Assembly: GCA_002482415.1 (NCBI GenBank)
Contig: DLFY01000270.1
Coordinates: 10,180 to 25,214 of the forward strand
Direction of reading: 5' to 3'
DNA: 15,035 nt
Origin: Phycisphaerales bacterium UBA7708
GTDB taxonomy: Bacteria; Planctomycetota; Phycisphaerae; Sedimentisphaerales; Anaerohalosphaeraceae
Each line of letters begins with the position of its first letter. Positions within the stretch are counted from its first letter, which is position 1. Both the position numbers and the translations under genes were made by a program. Below the pieces are notes generated by a model. That model was not told the DNA's origin and did not search any database. It worked only from the letters and a program-made list of their open reading frames with translations. Below are positions 7,052 through 15,035 of the stretch, one piece after another.

Positions 7052-7147
7052 CTATATTGCCTTCAAAGGCGGCAGGGAATCAGCCGCACAGCATCTGACC
7101 AGAAGTGATAGCATCAGCACTTCGCATAAACAGCTTCTTTTTGCCAT
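7052..7147 (-). CDS. Possible 31-residue secreted peptide, or 5' remnant of an exported protein gene
   Basis: An ATG at 7147 is preceded by AAAGGA eight bases upstream and opens a 31-codon frame ending in TAG. It begins MAKRSCLCEVLMLSLLV and continues RCCAADSLPPLKAI. The Lys-Arg start, hydrophobic core and CCAAD segment resemble a signal peptide with a cleavage site after the Ala-Ala. The coding potential stops about nine residues after the predicted cleavage site. It starts 55 bp downstream of the fucosidase stop, in operon spacing. Either it is a tiny exported peptide or it is what remains of a decayed gene for an exported protein of the same block; the AT-rich DNA after the stop shows no recognisable continuation. 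I cannot assign a function. Confidence 0.3.
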   Translation of the reverse strand: MAKRSCLCEVLMLSLLVRCCAADSLPPLKAI

Positions 7148-7202
7148 TTAAATAGTCCTTTCATCTCTCCTAGTGTGTTTTTCGAAAAGGGGGCCGGACA
7201 AT

Positions 7203-8963
7203 TCATAGGACCGGCTTAAAATGAATCGCTTTCAGGCTAGCGCCGCTTACATCGCCTTCGCTACAGGAAACACTTACCTTATATCGGCCTCTTTGCGGAA
7301 AGTTTAGCCAGCCGATCGGAAAACGCTGATAATTATGTGAGGAATTCTGCTGATTGCGGATTACTTCGCCCCCCTCAACCGCCACCTGCCAGACCAGACG
7401 GCCTCGGCCGGCATACGTTAGGTCGATCTGGTAATCACCCGGCTCCAGGACGTCGACCTCCCAGGTCACCTTGCCACCCGGCTGCCAATCCATCACCTGC
7501 AGGATATGCTTCCATTCACCAAATTTTTCCATCCAGCCTTTCTTTTCCACCTTGGCGCCCTGAACGGCGGCAAAGTCCACAAATATCTCCGTTTCAACAG
7601 CGGGATCAATACCCCAGCAATCATCTGCCTGCGGTGCTGCGTCCAATTCAAGTTCAATCACCGAAACATAAGGGTCTGGAGCACGGTCCGGTATCTCAAT
7701 CCTGATCCAACTACTAATCTTTCTGCATTTGAGGTTCTGGTCCTGCTTTCTCCCAAGCAGCGTCGCTTTTCGAATTTCTGATTTTAATCCAGGCAGGCAG
7801 AGACTGCCTCCAGCCGGCCATTGAAATACCGATAAGTAGATCGTGTTTCCACTGACCGTTGCATCGCCCCAGGGCATCGCGTGCTTCCAGGGAGAAGCTT
7901 CTGTTCCGTAAATGACTTGAGGATATTTTTGAATCCATTTTCCCGCATCTCGAAGAGACCGGGCGGCACGGTCCGGGACGGTACCGTCACCGCGAGGACC
8001 GATGTTGAGCATATAGGTGCCTCCGCGAGCTATGCAGGTAATCAGTCTTTCCAGAATCTCTCTGGGGCTTTTCCAGTTCTCATCATACCAGGCATACCCC
8101 CAGGAGTCATTTGTGGTATCGACTGCTTCCCATAAACCTTCCACATTTTTAGCAGGCAGTTCCATATCTCCCAGTGTTTGGTAATCTCCCAAGTCATGAC
8201 CAGCGCGGCCAGACACCATTGCATTCGATTGATTCTTTCGTACAACCGACACCAACTGCTCCACATACTGTTTGGGCATGTTACCAGGAGTATCAAACCA
8301 TACCAGGGTAATAGATCCATACTCGCTGGTGATCTCTTTGACTTGCGGCAGACATTTTTTCTGGAAATAATCATCAAATGTTGCCGGATTACCTTGTGCA
8401 TCTGTCTGGGGTCCGTTGCCCCCGCCTGGGAAAGTCCAGTCCTGGTTATGTGAATAGTAAAAACCGAATCCAAGTTCCAATTTCCGGCAGGCCTCTGACA
8501 ATTCTTTCATGGGATCTCGACCGAATGGAGTGGCATCCACAATATTAAACTTATTTACAGTTGAATGGTACATAGCAAAACCATCATGGTGTTTACTCGT
8601 GATAATAATGTATTTCATGCCGGCATCTTTGGCCAGTTGAGCAATTTCCATTGCATCAAAGTTCACCGGATTAAAGCTTTCTGCTATATTTTGGTATTTT
8701 AGAACCGGAATATCTGCCATATTTCGATTCATGATCCATTCGCCGATCCCATAGTACGTTTTTCCATCGACTTGGTTAGCCAGCTGAGAATAGACTCCCC
8801 AATGAATAAACATGGCATAATTACCTTCAGCAAAAAGCTGCCCTCGTACGGCATCCCCTGCACGAAGATTCGCCGTTTGAGAATCCCACAAAGCATCCAT
8901 GTCTTGACAAAAACCCTTCGCACTACTTAAAAGTATTATTGACAATAACAATTTTTTATTCAT
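7203..8963 (-). CDS. GH29 alpha-L-fucosidase, exported
   Basis: I place the start at the ATG at 8963 (586 residues) because GAGGA sits eight bases upstream and the protein then begins with a signal peptide, MNKKLLLSIILLSSAKG. An in-frame ATG at 8987 lacks a ribosome site. The catalytic domain is typical of GH29: FIHWGVYS, SKHHDGFAMYHS, the nucleophile Asp224 in TLVWFDTPGN, NDSWGY and MLNIGPRGDG. The enzyme should release alpha-L-fucose outside the cytoplasm. About 130 C-terminal residues (from ~455) look like a beta-sandwich accessory domain (WEVDVLEPGDYQIDLTYAG), possibly carbohydrate binding. It lies 64 bp downstream of an exported esterase-like gene in the same block as a sulfatase, which suggests a sulfated and esterified fucose-containing glycan. 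Whether it prefers specific linkages cannot be told. Confidence 0.93.
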   Translation of the reverse strand: MNKKLLLSIILLSSAKGFCQDMDALWDSQTANLRAGDAVRGQLFAEGNYAMFIHWGVYSQLANQVDGKTYYGIGEWIMNRNMADIPVLKYQNIAESFNPVNFDAMEIAQLAKDAGMKYIIITSKHHDGFAMYHSTVNKFNIVDATPFGRDPMKELSEACRKLELGFGFYYSHNQDWTFPGGGNGPQTDAQGNPATFDDYFQKKCLPQVKEITSEYGSITLVWFDTPGNMPKQYVEQLVSVVRKNQSNAMVSGRAGHDLGDYQTLGDMELPAKNVEGLWEAVDTTNDSWGYAWYDENWKSPREILERLITCIARGGTYMLNIGPRGDGTVPDRAARSLRDAGKWIQKYPQVIYGTEASPWKHAMPWGDATVSGNTIYLSVFQWPAGGSLCLPGLKSEIRKATLLGRKQDQNLKCRKISSWIRIEIPDRAPDPYVSVIELELDAAPQADDCWGIDPAVETEIFVDFAAVQGAKVEKKGWMEKFGEWKHILQVMDWQPGGKVTWEVDVLEPGDYQIDLTYAGRGRLVWQVAVEGGEVIRNQQNSSHNYQRFPIGWLNFPQRGRYKVSVSCSEGDVSGASLKAIHFKPVL

Positions 8964-8970
8964 TTTATCA

Positions 8971-8975
8971 TCCTC
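8971..8975 (-). promoter_or_regulatory. Ribosome binding site deciding the fucosidase start
   Basis: GAGGA lies seven bases before the ATG at 8963 and inside the longer alternative frame beginning at 8987. Nothing similar precedes the upstream ATG. The shorter start also gives the cleaner signal peptide. Confidence 0.7.
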
Positions 8976-9027
8976 ATATTTTGTCATTTCTATTGGCTTT
9001 TATCATCGTATTCAGTATTTGAATTGT

Positions 9028-10737
9028 TTATTCTATCCACTTAAATTCTGCAAAAAGGACTTTGGTGATATCCGCTCCGGGTTTTGGCTTGATCTGGACG
9101 CTTGCGGTATTTGACCAGTCTTCCATCGGCCGTTTGCTGTCCCGATGAAGCAGTGCATCTGCAGGCAGCACCCTCTGCTGCCATTGGTCGGAAGCGGTAA
9201 TAACCAGTTCTGTCTCATACCAGTTATCTGCTACCAGAGTAAGTTTCTGCGGTTCGGTACAGTAGAATTTAAAGGACAACCGGGCATTTTTCGGAGCTTT
9301 CCACTGTGGATCGCTGAATTGCTCACTGGTCGTTCCATTATATTTATTAAGAGATCTAAATCCCTTAACACCCCCTACGCCTTCGACAGCTGCGACATCG
9401 CTCCACATCCCCACTCCTGCTTCCGAGAGATCATTGGACGGCTTGTCAGTGGCTATGGCATTTCCGAGCTTAGAAGGAATTGCGGCGTTGAAATCCGAGG
9501 AAATGACAATGTTGGCGGCATATCGAATATTGGCATATCCGAAGACATAGTCATTTACATTCAGAACCGACAACTTGGCCACCCACGTATTTCCCTGACG
9601 TACGGCCGCCGCATCACGCCAGGAACGGGCAATATTATTAGGGGTTTTCAGAGCATAATACATTTGCAATTCTGTAATCTGATCAGGTGAAGCAGGCGTC
9701 ACATGAAGTTCAGGTACACCATCCTTATCCAAGATGATTTCTGACTGGGGACGGTCCGGCCAGAAGATATCCTTTCCGAGAACATATTTTTCCAACCAGA
9801 GCTTGCAATCATCTCCCAATTTTTCAGTATTATGATGTCCACGTGCTTGTATAGCAAAAGACCAGGGTACTCCTGATTTGAACATCTTGAAAGTCTGTTC
9901 GCCGCGTTCATGCCCGCCGTGATGATCGTTTGAGCCATTTAACCATAAAGTCGCTGCCGTAATGTAGGGTGCATGGGCCTGGCTTTCAACTGTGGCCAGA
10001 AAAAGCTTTTCACCTGCCGTCATGGGAGGCTCGTGATATGGCACATTGTACATCCAGACCGAGTGATTGCGATAATATTCAATCCAGCCGATGCCAAAGA
10101 AGGCAACGATCGCCTTGACCCTCGGATCCATCCCGAGATTCCACATCAGGGTACCGCCATAGGAATAGCCCTTGGCTCCAATGCGTGTTTTATCAATTTC
10201 TTTCTGAGCCAGCAGATAGCTGAGTACTCGCCTCTGGATAGCAAACCACAGATAATGTGAGGTTTGTTTGGGATATGTAATGTCTTTTCCGTCAGGCATC
10301 CGGGAGTGTATTACCTTTCCTTCCATTCTCCCATGGTCCATATTCACCGGATACCGGGTATAATGTTCCCGCCCTGCCTTCTCGCCGCAGTAATCGAAGG
10401 ACATCTCAGCCCAGCCGTCATTGACATAATCCTGATCGATATTAGCCGTCGCCATCCAGCCGTGAACATTCAGCAATCCCGGAGCATTTTTCGCATCGGC
10501 CTTGACCGCATATTTGCAATATACCCGGACATCTTCCCCCAAGACATAGGCGCTGATATAGGAATCCCGATAGTAAATACCATCTCGTGTTGTCTGGCTA
10601 ACAATTACTTCTTTGAAATCGCCTTTATCCGGATTGTAGTCTTCCCAGAGATCCAACGGTGTGAGCAGTTCCCCCGCTCCTACCCATTGTATTCCAAGTA
10701 ATATCCACAGCATTCCCGTAATTAGCCTTATCTTCAT
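9028..10737 (-). CDS. Secreted alpha/beta hydrolase (acetyl xylan esterase / dienelactone hydrolase-like) with C-terminal beta-sandwich
   Basis: This 569-residue protein has a signal peptide (residues 1-21, ending VGAG). The alpha/beta hydrolase core shows an oxyanion-type VHGW (91-94), the nucleophile elbow GYSYGG with Ser192, a likely acid Asp271 in NGSNDHHGG and His301 or His302 in ARGHHNTE. This is a complete catalytic triad by eye. Residues ~345-569 form a second domain with YALKTPNN, AAAVRQGNTWVAKLS and GYANIRY, shared with the paralogue at 13608-15035. A carboxylester bond on a glycan, such as an acetyl group, is the likely target given the sulfatase and fucosidase neighbours, but peptidase-type activity cannot be ruled out. 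GGAG lies seven bases before the ATG. It sits 92 bp after the sulfatase and 64 bp before the fucosidase. Confidence 0.85.
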   Translation of the reverse strand: MKIRLITGMLWILLGIQWVGAGELLTPLDLWEDYNPDKGDFKEVIVSQTTRDGIYYRDSYISAYVLGEDVRVYCKYAVKADAKNAPGLLNVHGWMATANIDQDYVNDGWAEMSFDYCGEKAGREHYTRYPVNMDHGRMEGKVIHSRMPDGKDITYPKQTSHYLWFAIQRRVLSYLLAQKEIDKTRIGAKGYSYGGTLMWNLGMDPRVKAIVAFFGIGWIEYYRNHSVWMYNVPYHEPPMTAGEKLFLATVESQAHAPYITAATLWLNGSNDHHGGHERGEQTFKMFKSGVPWSFAIQARGHHNTEKLGDDCKLWLEKYVLGKDIFWPDRPQSEIILDKDGVPELHVTPASPDQITELQMYYALKTPNNIARSWRDAAAVRQGNTWVAKLSVLNVNDYVFGYANIRYAANIVISSDFNAAIPSKLGNAIATDKPSNDLSEAGVGMWSDVAAVEGVGGVKGFRSLNKYNGTTSEQFSDPQWKAPKNARLSFKFYCTEPQKLTLVADNWYETELVITASDQWQQRVLPADALLHRDSKRPMEDWSNTASVQIKPKPGADITKVLFAEFKWIE

Positions 10738-10829
10738 AATTTATCTCCTCTAAAAAAACTTTTTTGATCTCCCACCGCGTACTATGCGACTATCCTTAAC
10801 AGAACTTTTCCTCAATTCTATCTTCGGTT

Positions 10830-12311
10830 TTAATCGATCACAAAAGGCATCCAGGCAGGAATTCCGGTACTTTTTAACTGACGTTCATACGCCTCTTCGA
10901 AGGGAGCCTGACCTGAATAGGATGCATCCTCGTTAACCATTTGTGAACAAACCTGCTTCCACCACACCTCATAGGCAGCCCGCATGGAGTCAACAACCTC
11001 AGGATGCAGATCGATGACGTTTTGAGTCTGGCCGGGATCAACTGCCATATCATATAACTCACTGTTATTAACAAACCGGAACCGGCTACTTCGAACGGCA
11101 CAGCCTTTGTATTTGAAATCTTTGATTTCCCTGCTCGTATTCCAGCGTCCAATATGCATGAACAGAAAACGATCTTCCCACTTGCTCTGCGGATTTTGCA
11201 GTAAAGGAAGCAGGCTGCGGCCCTCAACCTGATCATGAGGCGGTAACGGAGCGCCGGCCAGTTCCGCAAAGGTGGGGAAAATATCGATCTGCGCCGTCAG
11301 TGCGGCAATGTCAACGCCAGCCGAAAGATGGTTCTTCCAGCAGAAAAACGCAGGAACACGTGTGCCGCCCTCATCCGAAGTGCATTTTTTGCCTTTCATG
11401 CCGGCATTATATACTTTGTCCCCCAACGCGGTTCCATTATCCGTCATAAAAAGAATGAGGGTATTTTCTTCGAGATCCCACTGTTCCAGTTTGTTCATCA
11501 GAATCCCCACATTCTCATCGATATTCACAATCATCCCATAGAAGCCGGCCAAATCAGACGTCAGACCCTGGTCCAGGAATGGTTTGCAGCAAGCTTCCGG
11601 CGCTATATAGGGACTGTGCGGAGCATTGGTCGCAATGTATGCAAAAAAGGGCTGGTCAGGATGACGCCGAGAATGGATCCAGCCCATGGCCTGTCGGAAG
11701 AAGACATCTGTGCAAAATCCCTCAGTCTGAACAAAATCTCCGTTATGCCGGATAACAGGATCAAAATATCGATGAGGTTGATTGGGTGGGACATCCGCAC
11801 AGCTTCCAGGATATTTTTGTCCTATACCGCCGCCGCCATGAATAAATACTTCATCAAACCCCCGCCGCTGCGGCTGATAGGTATCTTCGTCACCTAAATG
11901 CCATTTGCCGAAAATCCCCGTCGCATAGCCGCTTTGCTGAAGCATCTGAGCTAACGTTGTTGCATCCAGACACAGCCGTTCCCGTTCAAGAATGGTATGT
12001 GTTACCCCATTCTTAAATTCATGCCTGCCGGTCATCAGGCTTGATCGCGTTGGAGCACAGGTTGGACTGACCTGGAAGCAGGTCAGCCGAGTACTACGGG
12101 CATGCAATTTGTCCAAATTGGGTGTTTTTAGGATGGGATTGCCCAGACAACCTAAATCACCATAGCCCTGATCATCCGTAAGAATGAGAATTATATTGGG
12201 ACGCCTGTTTCTCAGGGTCATCATTTTTGATGAAATATTGCAGGCAGATATGCAGGGCAGCAAACCAGCCGAAACCACCGCTGTCATCTTCATAAAATCA
12301 CGTCGATACAT
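10830..12311 (-). CDS. Cys-type sulfatase (S1 family), Tat-exported lipoprotein
   Basis: This 493-residue protein has the S1 sulfatase signature CAPTR followed by SSLMTGRH; Cys85 should be converted to formylglycine by an anaerobic sulfatase-maturing enzyme, which is not in the window. Metal ligands are visible as Asp46-Asp47 (LTDDQGYGD) and Asp291-Asn292 (MTDNG). GKWHLG (135-140) and NAPHSPY supply other active-site residues. The N-terminus YRRDFMK is a twin-arginine motif and is followed by ISAC24, a good lipobox, so the enzyme is likely exported folded and anchored by lipid. It removes sulfate esters from a glycan, fitting the fucosidase and esterases around it. GGAG precedes the ATG by eight bases. 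The subfamily and sulfate position cannot be read by eye. Confidence 0.95.
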   Translation of the reverse strand: MYRRDFMKMTAVVSAGLLPCISACNISSKMMTLRNRRPNIILILTDDQGYGDLGCLGNPILKTPNLDKLHARSTRLTCFQVSPTCAPTRSSLMTGRHEFKNGVTHTILERERLCLDATTLAQMLQQSGYATGIFGKWHLGDEDTYQPQRRGFDEVFIHGGGGIGQKYPGSCADVPPNQPHRYFDPVIRHNGDFVQTEGFCTDVFFRQAMGWIHSRRHPDQPFFAYIATNAPHSPYIAPEACCKPFLDQGLTSDLAGFYGMIVNIDENVGILMNKLEQWDLEENTLILFMTDNGTALGDKVYNAGMKGKKCTSDEGGTRVPAFFCWKNHLSAGVDIAALTAQIDIFPTFAELAGAPLPPHDQVEGRSLLPLLQNPQSKWEDRFLFMHIGRWNTSREIKDFKYKGCAVRSSRFRFVNNSELYDMAVDPGQTQNVIDLHPEVVDSMRAAYEVWWKQVCSQMVNEDASYSGQAPFEEAYERQLKSTGIPAWMPFVID

Positions 12312-12385
12312 ACTGAATTCTCCAACATGATTATTGATTAATCACAAACAACACAATAGCAGTATTCGATTATCATAAAGTATGA

Positions 12386-13483
12386 TCATGATACACCCAG
12401 AACTTCATTATGAAATGCCAAATAATTATTTAGCGGCACATCATTCCCCACTTCAGTTGAACTACCGATCAGAAATCGTCCTTCAGCTCCTACTTTTTCA
12501 ATCAGATTTCGTGTCTGGCTGCGGATTTCCAGACAACTGCCGGTTCTCAACAAATTTGTTACATCCACACCTCCGACCAGAATCAGCCGGGGGTACCTGC
12601 GGCGGATTTCGTAGATGTCCATTCCTGCAGCCTTTTCAATCGGATTAAGTCCATCCATGCCGGTTGCCACCACATCATCCAATAAATCCATCATATTGCC
12701 GTCCGAATGAAAAATCACGTAAAGCCCTGCCTCGTGACAGACATCTCCTACTTCCTGCAGTTCTGTAAAAAAGTCCATATCCCGAAGCATCGCTTGGCTC
12801 AACATAAGTCCATTTTTATAAGCAATATCGCAGTAAATCATTGCCAGTGGACTGGTTTGGCGATGTCCATGCATCCGGATATAGTGAATTGTTTTCCGGC
12901 GATAGAGTTTGATCCAGTACCGGCATATATCCCTAAAGTCCATCCACATAAAGCTCAACATCTCCAAGCCGATATAATAAATCAGAGCATTCAGCGAGGT
13001 CGACGGCGTACAGAAAATAGGGACCGTTCCACCCAAGGTACGGTTTAAATCGAACTGCTTATCCCGCAGGGCAGAGGCTCTGTCGTCATCAAATTCATGC
13101 TCGGTCAAATCCAACTGTATCAGTGAGGGAGAACCGCAGTCAGCATCTTCCTGCTCTATATACCGTTTCATCCAGCAGGCCCAACCTTCGACATCTGCAT
13201 AAGCTGGTGTCTGAAGCCAAGACGTCCAGCGGTCGGATATGCGGGTGTTTCCCGCGGCGTCTATCCAGGTTCGGGCTTGTCTATTAGGAGGGGCAATACA
13301 CCGGGTTGCATCCAGCGCGGAGGCCGCTGCTTTTGTAACAATCGTTTCATCGTTGTTTCCATCGAGAGGCTCACCGGCAAAATGCTCGATGACGGCGTCA
13401 TTGGCCAGTAAATCAAAAATAGGGGTTCGAACCGGCTTTATACCCTGGCAGGCCTGCTCAACTAAAGACAAAGAGTCTTGCAT
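12386..13483 (-). CDS. URO-D / MtaA-CmuA family protein, not a canonical heme enzyme
   Basis: This 365-residue protein fits the uroporphyrinogen decarboxylase superfamily (PF01208), in the divergent branch common in anaerobic and PVC genomes. Typical elements are LAMIYCDIAYKNGLMLS, FHSDGN (258-263), GMDGLNPIEKAAGMDI, LILVGGVDV and GSSTEVGNDVPLNNY near the C-terminus. In corrinoid methyltransferases of this superfamily zinc is held by a His-x-Cys motif; here the pair is His259-Ser-Asp261, so thiolate zinc binding is doubtful. There is no signal peptide, unlike all its neighbours, so it acts in the cytoplasm. It lies between two exported hydrolases in operon spacing, which suggests a step in the use of the imported product, for example removal of a methyl group, but this is conjecture. 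AAAGG lies six bases before the ATG. Confidence 0.85.
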   Translation of the reverse strand: MQDSLSLVEQACQGIKPVRTPIFDLLANDAVIEHFAGEPLDGNNDETIVTKAAASALDATRCIAPPNRQARTWIDAAGNTRISDRWTSWLQTPAYADVEGWACWMKRYIEQEDADCGSPSLIQLDLTEHEFDDDRASALRDKQFDLNRTLGGTVPIFCTPSTSLNALIYYIGLEMLSFMWMDFRDICRYWIKLYRRKTIHYIRMHGHRQTSPLAMIYCDIAYKNGLMLSQAMLRDMDFFTELQEVGDVCHEAGLYVIFHSDGNMMDLLDDVVATGMDGLNPIEKAAGMDIYEIRRRYPRLILVGGVDVTNLLRTGSCLEIRSQTRNLIEKVGAEGRFLIGSSTEVGNDVPLNNYLAFHNEVLGVS

Positions 13484-13534
13484 ATAACACCTTTCTGAAT
13501 ATTGCCACAGGTAATGTTCTCATTAATCATGTGG

Positions 13535-13558
13535 CCTGTTATTATTTCCCATAACAGG
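13535..13558. repeat. Intergenic 8-bp hairpin between esterase and URO-D-like genes
   Basis: CCTGTTAT and ATAACAGG pair perfectly around an 8-base loop. A second, partly exclusive pairing GCCACA/TGTGGC (13504-13509 with 13530-13535) shares its first base. No U-tract follows on the minus strand, so it is more likely an mRNA processing or stability structure than a terminator. Confidence 0.45.
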
Positions 13559-13607
13559 TTGCGCCCGAATTCACAAATGGATCACAGGGTTTCTCCTCAC
13601 ATGATTT

Positions 13608-15035
13608 TCATTTTGCATCCTGGGTCGAAGCAGGTATCCAGTAAAGCCTGTGGAATCTCGGGTTAGGACCTTTCCATTCAGCCCCCAGATTCAGAACGAT
13701 CTCTTTTCCATCCACTTTTTCCCGTAATATCTCTTTAGGGCTCAACCTCAATTCCTTCAGGCCGTTCCAATCCGACATCTTCTTCCCCAGGGCATTGTGG
13801 AAGTCGGATGGAGAAAAGATGATCTGCTGCCATTCAGAATCTCCAACCATCAGAATTTCCGCTGCATAGGAGTCAAGTCCGACGACTATTTTGTTCGACT
13901 GCACTGAACAGGCTTCAAGGACCAGCTTTGCATTCAGAGGGGCCTGCCATTTCTCATTATACAGTTTATGGGTCCGGCGAACCCAATTATCTGCCAAGTC
14001 GTAGGTGAACCATTCTTTCTGCCAGTTATCTTCAAATGCTTCAATTACCAGCGATGGCTCCATTGATGCCTTGACTGAGGCCGCTTTGAGCTCCTCAGAA
14101 GCTGCAATGTGCATTTTTGAGGAGAGATTAACCTGGTGAGCTGTATAAATCGAGTAGTAATATCCCGCCCCCGTAACTGGTTCTCCGAGTGGATAAACCA
14201 CATTAGCATAAACCCAGAGGGGCTTGTCGGTACTCAGCAGCGGCAGTCTGGCCGTCCAGGTATTCTCATCGTTAACTGCAGCCGCATAATGCCAGAAGCG
14301 GTTTATGGTATGCTGCATATTTTCTTTTTCTCCTTCGGCATACCCCTGCTGTGTGTAAAAGATGTCAACAAAAAGGATTGGCTTGGCAGCATCCGGCATA
14401 ACAGTGAAGACAGGTATCCCATCATGGGTTTTCAAGTCCAGAGAGCTTTTGGGAGTCTGCGGGAATGAAAAAGTGCCTTTCAAATACTGATCGAACCAAA
14501 GCAAACCAGCCACCTGGTATTCGGCCGTATCCTGATGGTTATGATGCGGTGAACAGGTGACACGCCATTCTTTACTGGAGATTTCATGAGTGGCTTTTTG
14601 CAAATCTTCCATGTGGCCGTGAAAATCATTGGAGGGACTCAGAAAAATAATAGGGCATGTAATTCGCTTGAGGTATACATCATCGCTTATAGTCGCTTGA
14701 TAAAGCGCATTATCAGAATTGCGGTCACTGACACCGCCGCAGGAGGGCGCAGCCGCCTTGACCCGACGGTCGGCGGCCGCTGTCATCACCGTCAGCTTAC
14801 CGCCCATGGAATGCCCATACACTCCGAGTTTCTCCGCATCCACTTCCGGCTGCTGCTCCAGGAAAGTCAGTGCCCGACGTGCCCCCAGGACGCAAAGAAA
14901 CCAGGGATTATTGCGGGGTGACTCTACGGCATCCAAAGTCCATGATGCAGGAGCCACTGATCCAAAACTATTTTTCTCATTGCGGCAAGGTGCATGATAA
15001 GCATCAAGCACCCCCCAATCCGTTGTGAGCTTGTA
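13608..15035 (-). CDS. Secreted-type alpha/beta hydrolase, paralogue of the 9028-10737 gene (5' end off window)
   Basis: The frame is open at the right edge: codons upstream of the GTG at 15011 read YKLTTDWG, so that GTG is an internal valine and the true start lies outside. The 475 visible residues show a nucleophile elbow GVYGHSMGG (Ser codon 14808-14810), a likely acid Asp in SPSNDFHGH and His in SPHHNHQD. The second domain has FWHYAAAVNDENTWTARLP and WVYANVVYPLG, aligning with AAAVRQGNTWVAKLS and FGYANIRY of the downstream paralogue, and ends with a beta-sandwich like it. It probably removes an ester from the same glycan as the sulfatase and fucosidase. It is 124 bp upstream of the URO-D-like gene. 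Export is inferred from the paralogue because the N-terminus is missing. Confidence 0.85.
   Translation of the reverse strand, partial: YKLTTDWGVLDAYHAPCRNEKNSFGSVAPASWTLDAVESPRNNPWFLCVLGARRALTFLEQQPEVDAEKLGVYGHSMGGKLTVMTAAADRRVKAAAPSCGGVSDRNSDNALYQATISDDVYLKRITCPIIFLSPSNDFHGHMEDLQKATHEISSKEWRVTCSPHHNHQDTAEYQVAGLLWFDQYLKGTFSFPQTPKSSLDLKTHDGIPVFTVMPDAAKPILFVDIFYTQQGYAEGEKENMQHTINRFWHYAAAVNDENTWTARLPLLSTDKPLWVYANVVYPLGEPVTGAGYYYSIYTAHQVNLSSKMHIAASEELKAASVKASMEPSLVIEAFEDNWQKEWFTYDLADNWVRRTHKLYNEKWQAPLNAKLVLEACSVQSNKIVVGLDSYAAEILMVGDSEWQQIIFSPSDFHNALGKKMSDWNGLKELRLSPKEILREKVDGKEIVLNLGAEWKGPNPRFHRLYWIPASTQDAK

Noticed and set aside
7160..7205. GCCGG/CCGGC pairing around the fucosidase stop as a terminator
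   Set aside because: The stem is only five base pairs with a long loop and no T-tract directly follows on the minus strand.
8964..8987. Upstream in-frame ATG at 8987 as the fucosidase start
   Set aside because: No Shine-Dalgarno precedes it and it adds charged residues before the signal peptide; the ATG at 8963 has GAGGA at proper spacing.
11328..11897. 189-codon plus-strand open frame inside the sulfatase gene
   Set aside because: It lies antisense to a sulfatase with intact catalytic motifs and its translation shows no recognisable family, so it is a shadow frame.
12372..12386. 6-bp hairpin ATCATA/TATGAT next to the URO-D-like stop codon
   Set aside because: It is AT-rich and weak, without a U-tract, and the next gene follows 74 bp later in operon fashion.
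15009..15011. GTG at 15011 as the start of the right-edge hydrolase
   Set aside because: The frame stays open to the window edge with plausible hydrolase residues upstream, and no signal peptide follows the GTG, so it is an internal valine.

Overview
The window looks like a chromosomal segment of an anaerobic, polysaccharide-degrading bacterium, most plausibly of the PVC superphylum (Phycisphaerae-type planctomycetes, Kiritimatiellota, Lentisphaerota or Verrucomicrobiota). The reasons are a Cys-type sulfatase, a GH29 fucosidase, large two-domain esterases and a non-canonical URO-D family protein next to a uptake-type [NiFe] hydrogenase. This is inference from gene families; no rRNA or marker gene is present. 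Every gene I can support lies on the minus strand, so transcription runs from high to low coordinates. No tRNA, rRNA, CRISPR array or insertion sequence is visible.

Region A (about 7052-15035) is a polysaccharide-utilisation block. In transcription order it holds a 5'-truncated secreted alpha/beta hydrolase (13608-15035), a cytoplasmic URO-D/MtaA-like protein (12386-13483), a Tat-exported lipoprotein sulfatase (10830-12311), a second secreted alpha/beta hydrolase paralogous to the first (9028-10737) and a GH29 alpha-L-fucosidase (7203-8963). A possible 31-residue secreted peptide or gene remnant follows (7052-7147). Together they suggest attack on a sulfated, esterified, fucose-containing glycan; the exact substrate cannot be read from sequence.

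A roughly 450-bp AT-rich intergenic region (6602-7051) contains several inverted repeats and a plausible sigma70-type promoter in front of the next operon.

Region B (1-6601) is a compact five-gene operon: apbE (FMN transferase), [NiFe] hydrogenase small subunit with Tat signal, large subunit, M52 maturation protease, and a very large exported protein that runs off the left edge. That last protein begins with a DUF2271-like domain carrying a TGAT motif that resembles ApbE flavinylation sites. It continues with an Fn3-like domain, a beta-sandwich, an ASH/choice-of-anchor-D-like domain and LVIVD-type beta-propeller repeats. The hydrogenase has no membrane anchor and no cytochrome b or c partner in the window. 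The simplest hypothesis is that ApbE flavinylates the DUF2271 protein, which then exchanges electrons with the periplasmic hydrogenase. The small subunit also has an unusual Fe-S ligand set: Asp for one proximal Cys, and Cys at the medial position that is Pro in Desulfovibrio-type enzymes.
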